Below are positions 18,947-26,817 of a stretch of 64,000 bases of DNA, piece by piece; the first letter of the stretch is position 1; each line of letters opens with the position of its first letter. The stretch is from an uncultured Prevotellaceae bacterium. Lineage in GTDB: Bacteria > Bacteroidota > Bacteroidia > Bacteroidales > Bacteroidaceae. A program made the translations under genes and the position numbers. The notes below the pieces were generated by a model. That model had not been told where the DNA came from. It was given only the letters and a program-made list of their open reading frames with translations, and did no database searches. Location: NCBI GenBank assembly GCA_902776195.1, contig CACYPF010000001.1, positions 124,001 to 188,000 of the forward strand, given 5' to 3'.

Positions 18947-18950
18947 AAGC

Positions 18951-19664
18951 TTATAATAGATGAGAAACGGCTATGCCTGTAAGTATAGCAATGGTGAAAC
19001 TTGCAAGTGTTCCGATCAACACATATTCTGTCGTGCGAATTTCTTTTGCCTTATTCAACTCGCCAAAACGGAAGACGGACTTTGCTGCCAGCAAGAAACC
19101 TACTCCTTCCATACTGCCAATGAGAACAAACGTAAGTATCAGGATTCGCTCAATATAACCAATCCACTGTCCTGCATTTGGCAGACTCTGGGTGTTTGGT
19201 GATGCAGGGGTCCACTTGTCAAGGAACAAACTCAATAGGATGGATGAAGGCTTTAGCATCAGTATGTACGCCATGCCAACAAACCAGACTTTCGAAGAGC
19301 AAGGACATGCCATACAAGAAAGTCCAATCTTTTCACCGTATAAGAAAAACCAAAGTATTCCAATGACTATGATATGAGCGAACTGGTCTGTAAGGAATAT
19401 CGTAAGGGAATCTTTATGGAGCTTACACTTTATCATATCTATGAGGAAGTGGCTCACGAGAATGACCACAGGAATCTGCCAACACCACCACTCTGCAACA
19501 AACAAATATGCTACAATTGCGTGGATCATACTGTGAAGAGTCAAGTAGCCCAAGCCCTTGCTTCCAGACTTACGCTTACCATTATTAATTGCATCTGTCT
19601 GAAAAATAAAGTCTGAACACAGATGAGCACAAAGAAGTTTTATCAAAACAATGAACGCTTCCAT
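18951..19664 (-). CDS. DUF3307 polytopic membrane protein
   Basis: Membrane protein of 237 residues with about six hydrophobic helices. The conserved polar residues of DUF3307 are present: H14-x3-D18-x3-Q22, H44 and H48 (LHSMIH), H72-x3-D76-x2-K79 (SHFLIDMIK) and D93-x3-H97 (DQFAH). Several His/Asp pairs inside helices suggest a metal site or enzymatic activity, but no biochemical function is established to my knowledge. It starts 1 nt after the SatD-like gene stop and is followed 4 nt later by the two-TM gene. SatD-like and DUF3307 genes occur as neighbours in other bacteria; I recall this rather than having checked it. Confidence 0.75.
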   Translation of the reverse strand: MEAFIVLIKLLCAHLCSDFIFQTDAINNGKRKSGSKGLGYLTLHSMIHAIVAYLFVAEWWCWQIPVVILVSHFLIDMIKCKLHKDSLTIFLTDQFAHIIVIGILWFFLYGEKIGLSCMACPCSSKVWFVGMAYILMLKPSSILLSLFLDKWTPASPNTQSLPNAGQWIGYIERILILTFVLIGSMEGVGFLLAAKSVFRFGELNKAKEIRTTEYVLIGTLASFTIAILTGIAVSHLL

Positions 19665-19665
19665 A

Positions 19666-20304
19666 TTAGTGTTTGATGAATTGTGAAATATGTAATTTGT
19701 TATATTCTATATAGTCCTGGATTAACTGGATTCTGGCAGATGTCCAATGTGAGTTGAAGTTCTGCTTTGTCAATCCTAAGTCTGCCGCCATATCCTTCTG
19801 TGTCTTAGGGTACAGCAATGAGTGATATGCAACTTTTGACTGTTTGACAGTCCATGAAGATACAACATCATCTGCGAAGCGTGTAACGAGTTCCATTGAA
19901 TTGTTGAATTCTAGCCACGGTGTGGTTATTGTCAGTTTTTTCTTGCCCATAGCGTCAAAAGCTCTACCTGACAATCTGAATGCCTCGCCATCACTGGTAA
20001 CTATATTGTCGCTTTCGAAGGAAACATCACCGATTCCAACAGAAATTCTGGCATCCCATATCTCCTTCTTTTCGGGTGTAGAAGCACGAAGTTTTGCCCT
20101 AATTGCAATAGCTATAGTCAGCGAGAGTTCAGGATTGTCCACAACGACCTGAAAACTATCGCCTCTGTACATCTCTATTTTTATTGGAGTCAGTGGCGAA
20201 AAGTCAGTGACACACGCATTTAATGCATCTACAACAGTCTGTCGCCATTCGACTGCAATATTGGTGGAGTTGACCAAATCTCCTGTAATAACACCTTTAA
20301 TCAT
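19666..20304 (-). CDS. SatD-like/nucleotide-cyclase-like protein with C-terminal HTH
   Basis: Protein of 212 residues. The N-terminal domain resembles SatD and class III cyclase folds: GDLVNST (D9) and YRGDSFQVV (D49) sit where the two metal-binding Asp residues of a cyclase would be, and RISVGIGDV and GRAFDAM follow. The C-terminal part (about 155-200) is a SatD-type helix-turn-helix: YPKTQKDMAADLGLTKQNFN. It could therefore be a nucleotide-sensing or nucleotide-making regulator. First gene of a three-gene operon with its own promoter and a set of TTGATT palindromes, probably autoregulatory. Catalytic activity is not shown by sequence alone. Confidence 0.75.
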   Translation of the reverse strand: MIKGVITGDLVNSTNIAVEWRQTVVDALNACVTDFSPLTPIKIEMYRGDSFQVVVDNPELSLTIAIAIRAKLRASTPEKKEIWDARISVGIGDVSFESDNIVTSDGEAFRLSGRAFDAMGKKKLTITTPWLEFNNSMELVTRFADDVVSSWTVKQSKVAYHSLLYPKTQKDMAADLGLTKQNFNSHWTSARIQLIQDYIEYNKLHISQFIKH

Positions 20305-20326
20305 AGATATAAACTATTTGTTGATG

Positions 20327-20505
20327 CAAAGGTAATACATTTTCTTGATTAAGTCAAGCGATTATGGTTGATTTTGCAAAATCAAGCTAATTTATTTGAT
20401 TTTTTAACATATTATGATAGATCTATCTTGCACAACACAAGATTTATCATACAAAATCAAAGGATTTTACTTGATTTCAAAGAATCAATGGAATTAAGTT
20501 GATTT
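20327..20505 (-). promoter_or_regulatory. satD promoter with TTGATT palindrome array
   Basis: Minus-strand -7 box TACCTTTG (20327-20334). Upstream is CTTGATTAAGTCAAG (20344-20358), an imperfect palindrome covering the -33 region. Further upstream are a perfect 18-bp palindrome TTGATTTTGCAAAATCAA (20368-20385), TTTGATT (20396-20402), TTGATTTCAAAGAATCAA (20471-20488) and TTGATTT (20499-20505). Also GATAGATCTATC (20416-20427). The repeated half-site suggests cooperative binding by a repressor, possibly the HTH of the first gene product. The region to the integrase stop (20506-20584) shows nothing else. Confidence 0.65.
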
Positions 20506-20584
20506 GTACCGATAGTAAAATTTAAGGGAGAACATTTGAGTCCCCCCTTACAATGTGGCTTTCCTTAGCAATCTTCATAACCTC

Positions 20585-21781
20585 CTAAGCACTCTCAGCA
20601 GGGTTAACCTGTACTGATATTGGCGCATCTGGTTCTGGTGCAGGACTCGTTGTTGGCTTCAGCGTGATACGATTAACAGAAGCCTTCTTGGTCTCATCAC
20701 TCATGTCAGCATAGATCTGAGTGGTCTCGACATTCTTGTGTCCGAGCATTCGTTGGATGGCATAGATGCTTGTTCCGGCATCAGCTTGAAGAGAACCGAA
20801 GGTATGGCGAGAACAGTGGTAGCTGATGTGCTTGGTGATGCCGCTCGCGTCAAGCCAGTCCTTCAATGGCTTCTGTGTCATACAGTTTCGCAGCCCCACA
20901 AATACCTTGTCTGTAGGTTTACGGTCGGCATCCTCATCGTGGAACCCAATGAGTTCAAGTGCTTCCTCGCTGATAGGATTCTTGATGAGCTGCTTGGTCT
21001 TCTGCATACGTACAGTGATAAACATGCCTCCATCACCATATGGCTGAATCTTGTTCCAAGTAAGTGCCATGATGTCGCTCTTTCTGAGTCCTGTGAGGCA
21101 TGAAAACAAGAATGCTTCCTTCAACACCTGATGCTTGCATGGAGTCTCTGCAAGAGTGATAAGTTCCTGCTGGGAAAGATGCTCTTTTTCGGTTGGGATG
21201 GTGTCAATCCTGTCAAGGTAGCCATTAGGATTGTCCTTAATCTTATGGTCACGATAGGCGGTATGGAGAACTGCACGGAAGGTTGACCAATAGCCGGAAG
21301 CGGTGTTTGTGTGCAACTTGACTGTTGGATGCTTCAACTGAGTCGTTGTAAGCAGAAACTCCATGAACTTGACACATAGGTCAACGTTGATTTCTTCAAA
21401 AGTGCACTTTCCTTCTACGAACTTCTCAAAGTACTTGTACACATTCTGCCACTTGGTGTTCTTCTTGTCTGCTTTCTTTTTGAAGTAGTCAAGGAAACTG
21501 CCACGGAGTTTGTTGCGGTCAAAGAAGTCGTATCGTTCGTTTACAATGCTCTCGAATCGGTTGCAACGAACGGCTTCTGCTTTCTCAGTCATGGTCTCAT
21601 TGTAAAGTTTCTCACGCTGATTCTTTGGCTTGGCATAGATGTAGATGCCGAGCGACTCATGACGGATTGTCTTCATGCTCTCCTCATCACGATAACCAGG
21701 ATAGTAGTCGAGATAAAACGAAAGCTGTGTACCGTTCTTGATAGGTCGGGTACGGAGGGTTACTGTCTTGCAAATATTCAT
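20585..21781 (-). CDS. Tyrosine recombinase/integrase
   Basis: Site-specific recombinase of 398 residues that would insert and excise the element. N-terminal arm-binding region (1-95, KNGTQLSFYLDYYPGYRD), core-binding SAM-like domain (about 95-200), then a catalytic domain with R233 (TGLRKSDIMALTW), K263 region, H322-x2-R325 (YHCSRHTFGS), H348 (RMLGHKNVETTQIYADM) and nucleophile Y357. All catalytic residues are present, so it may be functional. Similar in layout to the integrases of Bacteroidetes mobilizable and conjugative elements. It lies 1.4 kb from the right junction. Confidence 0.93.
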   Translation of the reverse strand: MNICKTVTLRTRPIKNGTQLSFYLDYYPGYRDEESMKTIRHESLGIYIYAKPKNQREKLYNETMTEKAEAVRCNRFESIVNERYDFFDRNKLRGSFLDYFKKKADKKNTKWQNVYKYFEKFVEGKCTFEEINVDLCVKFMEFLLTTTQLKHPTVKLHTNTASGYWSTFRAVLHTAYRDHKIKDNPNGYLDRIDTIPTEKEHLSQQELITLAETPCKHQVLKEAFLFSCLTGLRKSDIMALTWNKIQPYGDGGMFITVRMQKTKQLIKNPISEEALELIGFHDEDADRKPTDKVFVGLRNCMTQKPLKDWLDASGITKHISYHCSRHTFGSLQADAGTSIYAIQRMLGHKNVETTQIYADMSDETKKASVNRITLKPTTSPAPEPDAPISVQVNPAESA

Positions 21782-21832
21782 AATACAATACGGTTAAAGT
21801 TGAACTTACGAGGCTAAGCTTCTCTTAGCGTC

Positions 21833-21905
21833 GGCAAATTTCGGAAATGATGTAATGCTGACAACTGTCATTTTCTGTCAGTACAGAATCAGTTTAGAAT
21901 CAGCA
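21833..21905 (-). promoter_or_regulatory. Copy B of the 73-bp duplicated control sequence
   Basis: Second copy of the sequence at 17662-17733, 51 nt upstream of the integrase ATG. Shared core AAATGATGTAATGCTGACA, then CTGTCATT, GTCAG, AATCAGTTT-GAATCAG. Position before both operons argues for common control of integration and replication/mobilization. Confidence 0.75.
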
Positions 21906-21929
21906 TATCTTTCTGAAATTTGTTAGACC

Positions 21930-22865
21930 TCAGACCTGTAATCCCTTCATTTTTCGTTCATTCATCACTCTTTCAATGTCGGTTCTGAGAAGTAAGTTTC
22001 TCACTCCGACCTTGACTTTTTCTACCTTATTATTACGGACAATATGACTGATGTTCGCTGCGGTAAGTCCATACATTTGCTTTACATCCTCAACCGTCAT
22101 ATAGCGTTCGTCGTTCGCCAGATCCATGCGGCGAAGTTCATCAAGATGTTGCTTCGAGTAATATGTTACACCATACTCTCGCTTGCTTGGGATGTGGTGG
22201 CGGTTCACATATGCTCTCACTGCTTGCGGATGCATTGAGTATGTTGAAGCCACTTCATCCGTAGTCAGCCATTCGGTGATATTGCTTACGTCAACACCGC
22301 TGAAATGCATGTCAATATGTTGTTTACTGTAATATGTCTTGCCTGCAACCTTGCACATAGGTATCTTATGAGCTTTGGCGCGACTATATAACCAGGATTG
22401 CTTCACCTTATAGATGCGCATGACATCTTCTCCAGAATAGTAGTCAAGAACTTCCTCGGCATCCTGATAGATGGATGCTGGCTTCTTTACATCTGGTTTC
22501 TTTCCCTTTGGTTTTACCATAGGGAGAACTCGCTCGTATGGACTTGCATCAAGCATATCCTCAATATCAGACTTCTTTATAAGAGACATGCGTCGGCTTA
22601 GACGTGATGCTTTCAGTCTTCCTTGACCGACTAACTTGTAAATGTATTGGCGAGTGCAACCCATGAGGATGGCTGCATTTGCAAAAGTCAGGTACTCCTG
22701 GCACTGAACCATAGCCATCGGTTCTATTGCCTTGAACATCTCACGCTTCTGCTTCTTCTTATTTTGCTTTGCAGTATCAGCACACTGTTCACAGCAATAC
22801 TTCTGACTGCCTGATTGTGGAGAAAACTCCCTGCCGCAATGGGCGCATTTCCTTGTGATATTCAT
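21930..22865 (-). CDS. Zn-ribbon protein with four tandem HTH units
   Basis: DNA-binding protein of 311 residues. A zinc ribbon at the N-terminus (C7, C10, C24 or C25, C28) precedes a basic linker and four HTH_17-like units, each of the form 'helix-turn-helix then wing': YLTFANAAILMGCTRQYIYK (58-110), YSGEDVMRIYKVKQSWLYSR (about 141-190), WLTTDEVASTYSMHPQAVRA (about 198-245) and YMTVEDVKQMYGLTAANISH (about 253-302). Such proteins usually contain one unit; four suggests binding to a repeated site. A 10-bp-phased array lies 60-165 nt upstream of its start. Probable excision/integration accessory factor or master regulator. Confidence 0.8.
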   Translation of the reverse strand: MNITRKCAHCGREFSPQSGSQKYCCEQCADTAKQNKKKQKREMFKAIEPMAMVQCQEYLTFANAAILMGCTRQYIYKLVGQGRLKASRLSRRMSLIKKSDIEDMLDASPYERVLPMVKPKGKKPDVKKPASIYQDAEEVLDYYSGEDVMRIYKVKQSWLYSRAKAHKIPMCKVAGKTYYSKQHIDMHFSGVDVSNITEWLTTDEVASTYSMHPQAVRAYVNRHHIPSKREYGVTYYSKQHLDELRRMDLANDERYMTVEDVKQMYGLTAANISHIVRNNKVEKVKVGVRNLLLRTDIERVMNERKMKGLQV

Positions 22866-22924
22866 TGTTTGCGAAGATTAGAGATTTGTACATCTTTTCA
22901 TATCTCCACCGCAAGTCACTCCAA

Positions 22925-23029
22925 GTAAACCGTTGTCAACACGTGTAAACTCCTCGCACGATGTTGCAAACCGCATCAACTTGCCCCTAGTTTGTCAACC
23001 ATTGTAAACGCTCGTCATCCCGGGTAAAC
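22925..23029. repeat. 10-bp-phased GTMAAC array near the right end
   Basis: Hexamers GTAAAC or GTCAAC begin at 22925, 22935, 22945, 22994, 23004 and 23024. Degenerate members lie at 22966 (GCAAAC), 22975 (ATCAAC) and 23014 (GTCATC). The spacing of about one helical turn puts them on one DNA face. The rest of the 22866-23212 gap shows no gene. Confidence 0.65.
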
Positions 23030-23212
23030 TGGCTTCACAAAGTGACAAAAATAAAGCTCCGAAGATTCTCCGCGGTAGAAATACGATGCAAAATTAGGCG
23101 GAAAATTCGGAACTAACAAATATGAACCTCGAAGTGTTAAAATTTAGGAGAAGCTGATATTCAGCACTTTAGTTAGAGTTGTTTTGTGTTATTCATGGTT
23201 ATTTAGGTATTG

Positions 23213-23773
23213 CTACATACAATATTGGAACGCATAATCTCCAATTGTTTTCACACCTTCAGGAATTGTTATAGCTGTTAAACTTGTACATTCCTTAAAT
23301 AAACCATAGCCTATGGAGGTTAAATTATCTGACAAAACTATCGATGTCATGTTATTACAGTTCTCAAAGGCTCTATCGTCAATAGTAGTTACGCTATTGG
23401 GGATAGTGATAGAAGACAATTTGGAACAACCATAAAAAGCAGAGCTACCGATTGAAACTACACTACTCGGTATAGTGACAGACATTAAATTTTGACAATT
23501 GCTAAAAGCCTGTTCACCAATAGAGTTCACACTATATTTTATGCTATTGTAATAAACCTCATTTGGAATCTGCAATGTACCAATATACTTATTGGTAACA
23601 TATATACTACTATTATTAGCATATGTCACAGAGGCTGTTTGGGACTCATTATCTAAATTGTAGTAAATACCACCAATACAGGCATCATATGCAAACACAT
23701 TTCTTCCAACTAAACTTAGAAAAACTGTCAATAAAATGGCTTTAAAATGATTCATATTCTTTTTATAATTCAT
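23213..23773 (-). pseudogene. BspA-like LRR surface protein, N-terminal fragment
   Basis: N-terminal part (186 codons) of the interrupted surface protein. Signal peptide MNHFKAILLTVFLSLVGR..VFA with cleavage near residue 28, a short beta-rich cap, then BspA LRR units such as SVTIPSSVVSIGSSAFYGCS. The frame reads to Cys 185 (codon 23219-23221) and then ATG-TAG inside the element. The next repeat unit is completed exactly by NSLSSLAIPSS of the fragment at 685-3471. It still has its promoter and could make a truncated secreted peptide. Confidence 0.88.
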
Positions 23774-23841
23774 TAGATTAGACTTATTATGGTAGAGAAA
23801 GACACCCTACACCAATATTCCTCGAATAAAAGATTTGTTTG

Positions 23842-23849
23842 CAAATATA
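23842..23849 (-). promoter_or_regulatory. Promoter of the interrupted bspA-like gene
   Basis: Minus-strand TATATTTG matches TAnnTTTG, about 70 nt before the ATG at 23773, leaving an untranslated leader of about 60 nt. Confidence 0.55.
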
Positions 23850-23915
23850 CAACAATATTTCTATAACTCCAAAAGAATCAATGGAAAATATCGGAAAAGA
23901 GGTTTCTCTCTGTGG

Positions 23916-24125
23916 CGTTCCGATGCTTTCCAAGGGTTGTTCCGATGGTCTCTATCTATGATACAAGGCATCTCTATGAGGGTATAAGAGATATCTCCAA
24001 GACCCTTGGAGAGCATCCCTGACACCCGTGGAAACCATCGGAACAACCCTTGGGGATTACCGGAACAACCCTTGGAAAGCATCGGAACGACCCGTGAGAA
24101 GCATCGGAACGACCCATAGGGGACT
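23916..24125. repeat. 22-nt-period repeat array A with inverted copy
   Basis: Six consecutive units of exactly 22 nt start at 23991, 24013, 24035, 24057, 24079 and 24101, with a partial one at 24123. Approximate consensus GCATCGGAACGACCCTTGGA plus GA. About two units lie in opposite orientation at 23916-23948; their 29 nt (23916-23944) are a perfect inverted match to 24061-24089. 22 is not a multiple of 3, so a coding tandem repeat is unlikely. The same periodicity occurs at 57540-57680. Confidence 0.75.
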
Positions 24126-26718
24126 ACCGTTTACTCCTCGTAATCATCGTGCGTACCTTATTATTATAGCGGTCGGCAGCGATGAGCTGTTCGATGGTGA
24201 GGTGCATGCGGTATTTCCAGCGGTTATAGGGGTCGCTGGGCACATTGATACGCTCATCCTGTGGATTCTTGGAGCGCAGTTCACTGTCCATGGCAAGCCA
24301 GTCTTGCAACTGCAGGATGCAGAGCATGGAGGGACAATAAAGGTGGCGGGCGATGATCTCCTCCGCCAGATGGGCAGGTAACTGCTCGGGTGCCCGACCT
24401 TCTTTCTGCAACATGGTGACATAATAACGCTGGCGACGCTCTGGGTTCTCCTGCCACCAGAGTCGCAGAGGTGACATGTCGTGAGTGGAGATAGTGGCGA
24501 CGGAGCGATAGGGATTCGCCTCCAGATGGGCAAACTCAAAACCTTGCTGCTTAGGCATCTGCTGTATCTCCAAGGTAAGGATACGCAGTTGGTCGAGCAC
24601 AGGCTCCACACAGTCAGGCAGCATCCCGAGATCCTCCCCACATATCAGCAGTCGGGAGTCCTTGAAGATAGCAGGTAACCGTTTGAGCGCTTGTTGTCCC
24701 CAGAACATCGAGTGCCGCTGGTAGAAATAGTTATTATACAGTCGCAGGAAGGCATCTTTATCCTCATTACTCAATGCCTCATAGATGGGTTCGCTGAGTA
24801 CCCCAATGCGAGGATGGTACACCTCCGCCTGACGCGGGTCCTCCACAAACAGGACATCACAGATCAGGCGCATCAGTCCGTCACGTATCCATAAGCTGCT
24901 CTCATCATGACGGTCGTTGAAGTATGCAGCCACTTTCTTCTGAGTGTCATACTCCTCTTTCAGATCATAGAGATTATAAGCCTTGCGTACCAGGAAATTG
25001 TCACGCACATATTGGGCATGGATACCAAAGAGACGGTCAATGAGCCGGTCATTGATAAACGGTTTGGTATAGAGTTCCTTGCGGAAAGGAAGTCCGAAAT
25101 ACTCTATCTCGCCCACGGTGAGGGGCAAGGCAGGAGAGAAATGTCCCAGAAGACCATAGACGGCATCCTCTGGAATCTCCCAGATACGGAAGAAACCCAG
25201 TATGTGGTCGATGCGCAGAGCATCGAAGTACTGACTCAGATGCTTCAGACGTTTCCTGAACCAGCCGGTCAGTTCCTCACTTTCCCAATTATACGTGGGA
25301 AAGCCCCAGTTCTGCCCTTGTATGGTAAACGCATCAGGGGGAGCACCTGTCTGGCTGTCGGTATGGAAGAGTTCTGGATGCTCCTTCGTCTCCACACTCT
25401 CACGATTGACCCCTATAGGCAGGTCGCCCTTCAGGATGACACCCTTGGAGCGCGCATAATCGGCAGCAGTCTTGAGCTGTGTATGAAGGAGGTACTGCAG
25501 ATAGTAAATAAAAGCCTCATCCTCTGTCCTGTACGCTGCATAGGGTTTCAGCCATGCCTCGTTATCATGAACGAAATCCTTATACTCTTTGGAAGCTGTG
25601 ACAGACTTCCGCTGTTCCTCAAAGAGCTGCAGCAGATACTCCTGTTTGACACGGTCCACCGCCTCATAGTCACTGTACGGCAGGGCATTCAGTTCCTGTT
25701 GGCGACGACGGAACTGTGTCATGACCTGCTTCGACTTCAGGGTGCCTGCCGCCTCCAGATCAATGTAATGCGGATGAAGGGCAAAGACGCTGATGATATT
25801 ATAAGGATAGGAATCCTGCCAATGACCGCTGACGGTAGTGTCGTTGACGGGCAGCAGTTGGATGACCTTCATACCCGTTAGCACTGCCCAGTCGACCAAC
25901 AGCCTGAGATCTCCGAAGTCACCCACCCCATAACTGTGCTCACTACGCAGGGAGAACACAGGGATGGCAACACCGGCGGCACGCCATGTCTGTTCCTTCA
26001 AGCGCAGATGCTCACCATAAAGTACCAGTACCTGCCCGTCCTCCAGTTCGACATCACCAGTGGTGCGGTTGTCACCCTCCTCCCAAGCAACGAAGGCATG
26101 AGTCTCGTCATCCACCACCACATACTTATATTCTATCGGGAACAGCATGCCCAGAGCGTTAACGGTCAGCATCCACTCATGCTGTCCGGCATATTCCATC
26201 CGCAGATAACGGGAGGTGTTCCAACTGCCGATGGCAGGGTGACTGCCGCAGATGGCGACAGCCTGACCGGGCTGCAACTGTGGAGCGGAGACACGGAAGG
26301 TGATGGTACGGCGGAACAAGGGCAGTCGCAGTGCCTCCACATGCTCATTCAAAGGTCCATGCACCATCGTCAGATAAGCATTCGTGTAAAGATGATAAGG
26401 CAGTGGCAGGTCACGCCACTGGTCTGGGAAGACATAGTCTTTGGAGGTATCAAAGTGATAGACACGCGGTACCAGGTCCCACTCACGGCGCAGCACATTA
26501 CCGTCTGCATCCTCTACCTGATAGATATAGACAATATGCGACAAAGGATGCTGACGTGACTCCAGGGCAGCGGTCTCCACTGTCCACAGCTCCCCGTCTT
26601 CCGTCTGCATCAGCAGGTTATATTGTTTGACAGTCCCGTCCTGGCTATGGTAGGCGATGCTGATATGCAGACTCTCCCCCCATGCTGTACGGTACCGTAT
26701 ACTGAATTTTAACTTCAT
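24124..26718 (-). CDS. malQ: 4-alpha-glucanotransferase with starch-binding domains
   Basis: GH77 amylomaltase that transfers glucan chains in maltodextrin/glycogen metabolism; 864 residues from the ATG at 26718. An upstream in-frame TTG is part of the promoter box and is rejected. Two N-terminal CBM20-like modules (about 1-110 and 125-230, VAICGSHPAIGSWN) precede the barrel. Catalytic segments: GVILKGDLPIGVNRESVE, nucleophile Asp in DALRIDHILGFFRIWE, acid/base Glu in LICGEDLGMLPDC, and STHDMSPLRLWW. Length and layout match the large plant-type MalQ of Bacteroidetes. Divergent from mltG. Confidence 0.95.
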   Translation of the reverse strand: MKLKFSIRYRTAWGESLHISIAYHSQDGTVKQYNLLMQTEDGELWTVETAALESRQHPLSHIVYIYQVEDADGNVLRREWDLVPRVYHFDTSKDYVFPDQWRDLPLPYHLYTNAYLTMVHGPLNEHVEALRLPLFRRTITFRVSAPQLQPGQAVAICGSHPAIGSWNTSRYLRMEYAGQHEWMLTVNALGMLFPIEYKYVVVDDETHAFVAWEEGDNRTTGDVELEDGQVLVLYGEHLRLKEQTWRAAGVAIPVFSLRSEHSYGVGDFGDLRLLVDWAVLTGMKVIQLLPVNDTTVSGHWQDSYPYNIISVFALHPHYIDLEAAGTLKSKQVMTQFRRRQQELNALPYSDYEAVDRVKQEYLLQLFEEQRKSVTASKEYKDFVHDNEAWLKPYAAYRTEDEAFIYYLQYLLHTQLKTAADYARSKGVILKGDLPIGVNRESVETKEHPELFHTDSQTGAPPDAFTIQGQNWGFPTYNWESEELTGWFRKRLKHLSQYFDALRIDHILGFFRIWEIPEDAVYGLLGHFSPALPLTVGEIEYFGLPFRKELYTKPFINDRLIDRLFGIHAQYVRDNFLVRKAYNLYDLKEEYDTQKKVAAYFNDRHDESSLWIRDGLMRLICDVLFVEDPRQAEVYHPRIGVLSEPIYEALSNEDKDAFLRLYNNYFYQRHSMFWGQQALKRLPAIFKDSRLLICGEDLGMLPDCVEPVLDQLRILTLEIQQMPKQQGFEFAHLEANPYRSVATISTHDMSPLRLWWQENPERRQRYYVTMLQKEGRAPEQLPAHLAEEIIARHLYCPSMLCILQLQDWLAMDSELRSKNPQDERINVPSDPYNRWKYRMHLTIEQLIAADRYNNKVRTMITRSKR

Positions 26719-26736
26719 GATCGATAAACTTTTTGG

Positions 26737-26795
26737 CAAAGTTACGAAAAAGTTTAGAGTTTAGAGTTTAGAGTTTAGAGTTTTTTGTAACTTTG
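26737..26795. promoter_or_regulatory. Divergent malQ/mltG promoters separated by heptamer repeats
   Basis: Minus-strand TAACTTTG (26737-26744) for malQ and plus-strand TAACTTTG (26788-26795) for mltG. Between them (about 26751-26780) a tandem heptamer GTTTAGA is repeated four times. The repeat count would change promoter spacing. Confidence 0.7.
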
Positions 26796-26817
26796 CAGCG
26801 AAAAAGTTATAAAAGAC

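Larger units (their letters stand above)
3472..23221. mobile_element. 19.75-kb integrative mobilizable element inserted in a bspA-like gene
   Basis: The element separates two halves of one gene on the minus strand and is bounded by a 4-bp TACA direct repeat (3468-3471 and 23218-23221). A tyrosine integrase (20585-21781) and a multi-HTH protein lie at the right end. A MobV relaxase and a VapE-type primase lie in the middle, but there are no mating-pair genes, so it is probably mobilized in trans. Cargo is a Czc-type efflux operon with its two-component system at the left, and a SatD/DUF3307/two-TM operon. Remnants (TauE, IS21-like end, IS4-family copy) suggest repeated acquisition. The short core repeat is weaker evidence than the in-frame restoration of the target gene. 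An alternative is two separately truncated genes. Confidence 0.8.

Noticed and set aside
22925-23029. CRISPR or tandem gene repeat
   Set aside because: Only hexamers at 10-bp steps; no long repeats or spacers.
23991-24125. CRISPR array
   Set aside because: The 22-nt units are contiguous with no spacers, vary in sequence, and no cas genes are present.
24028-24381. Plus-strand ORF of 117 codons overlapping malQ
   Set aside because: Antisense to the well-supported malQ gene and begins in the 22-nt repeat array.
24907-25881. Plus-strand ORF of 324 codons inside malQ
   Set aside because: Antisense shadow of a long conserved GH77 gene.
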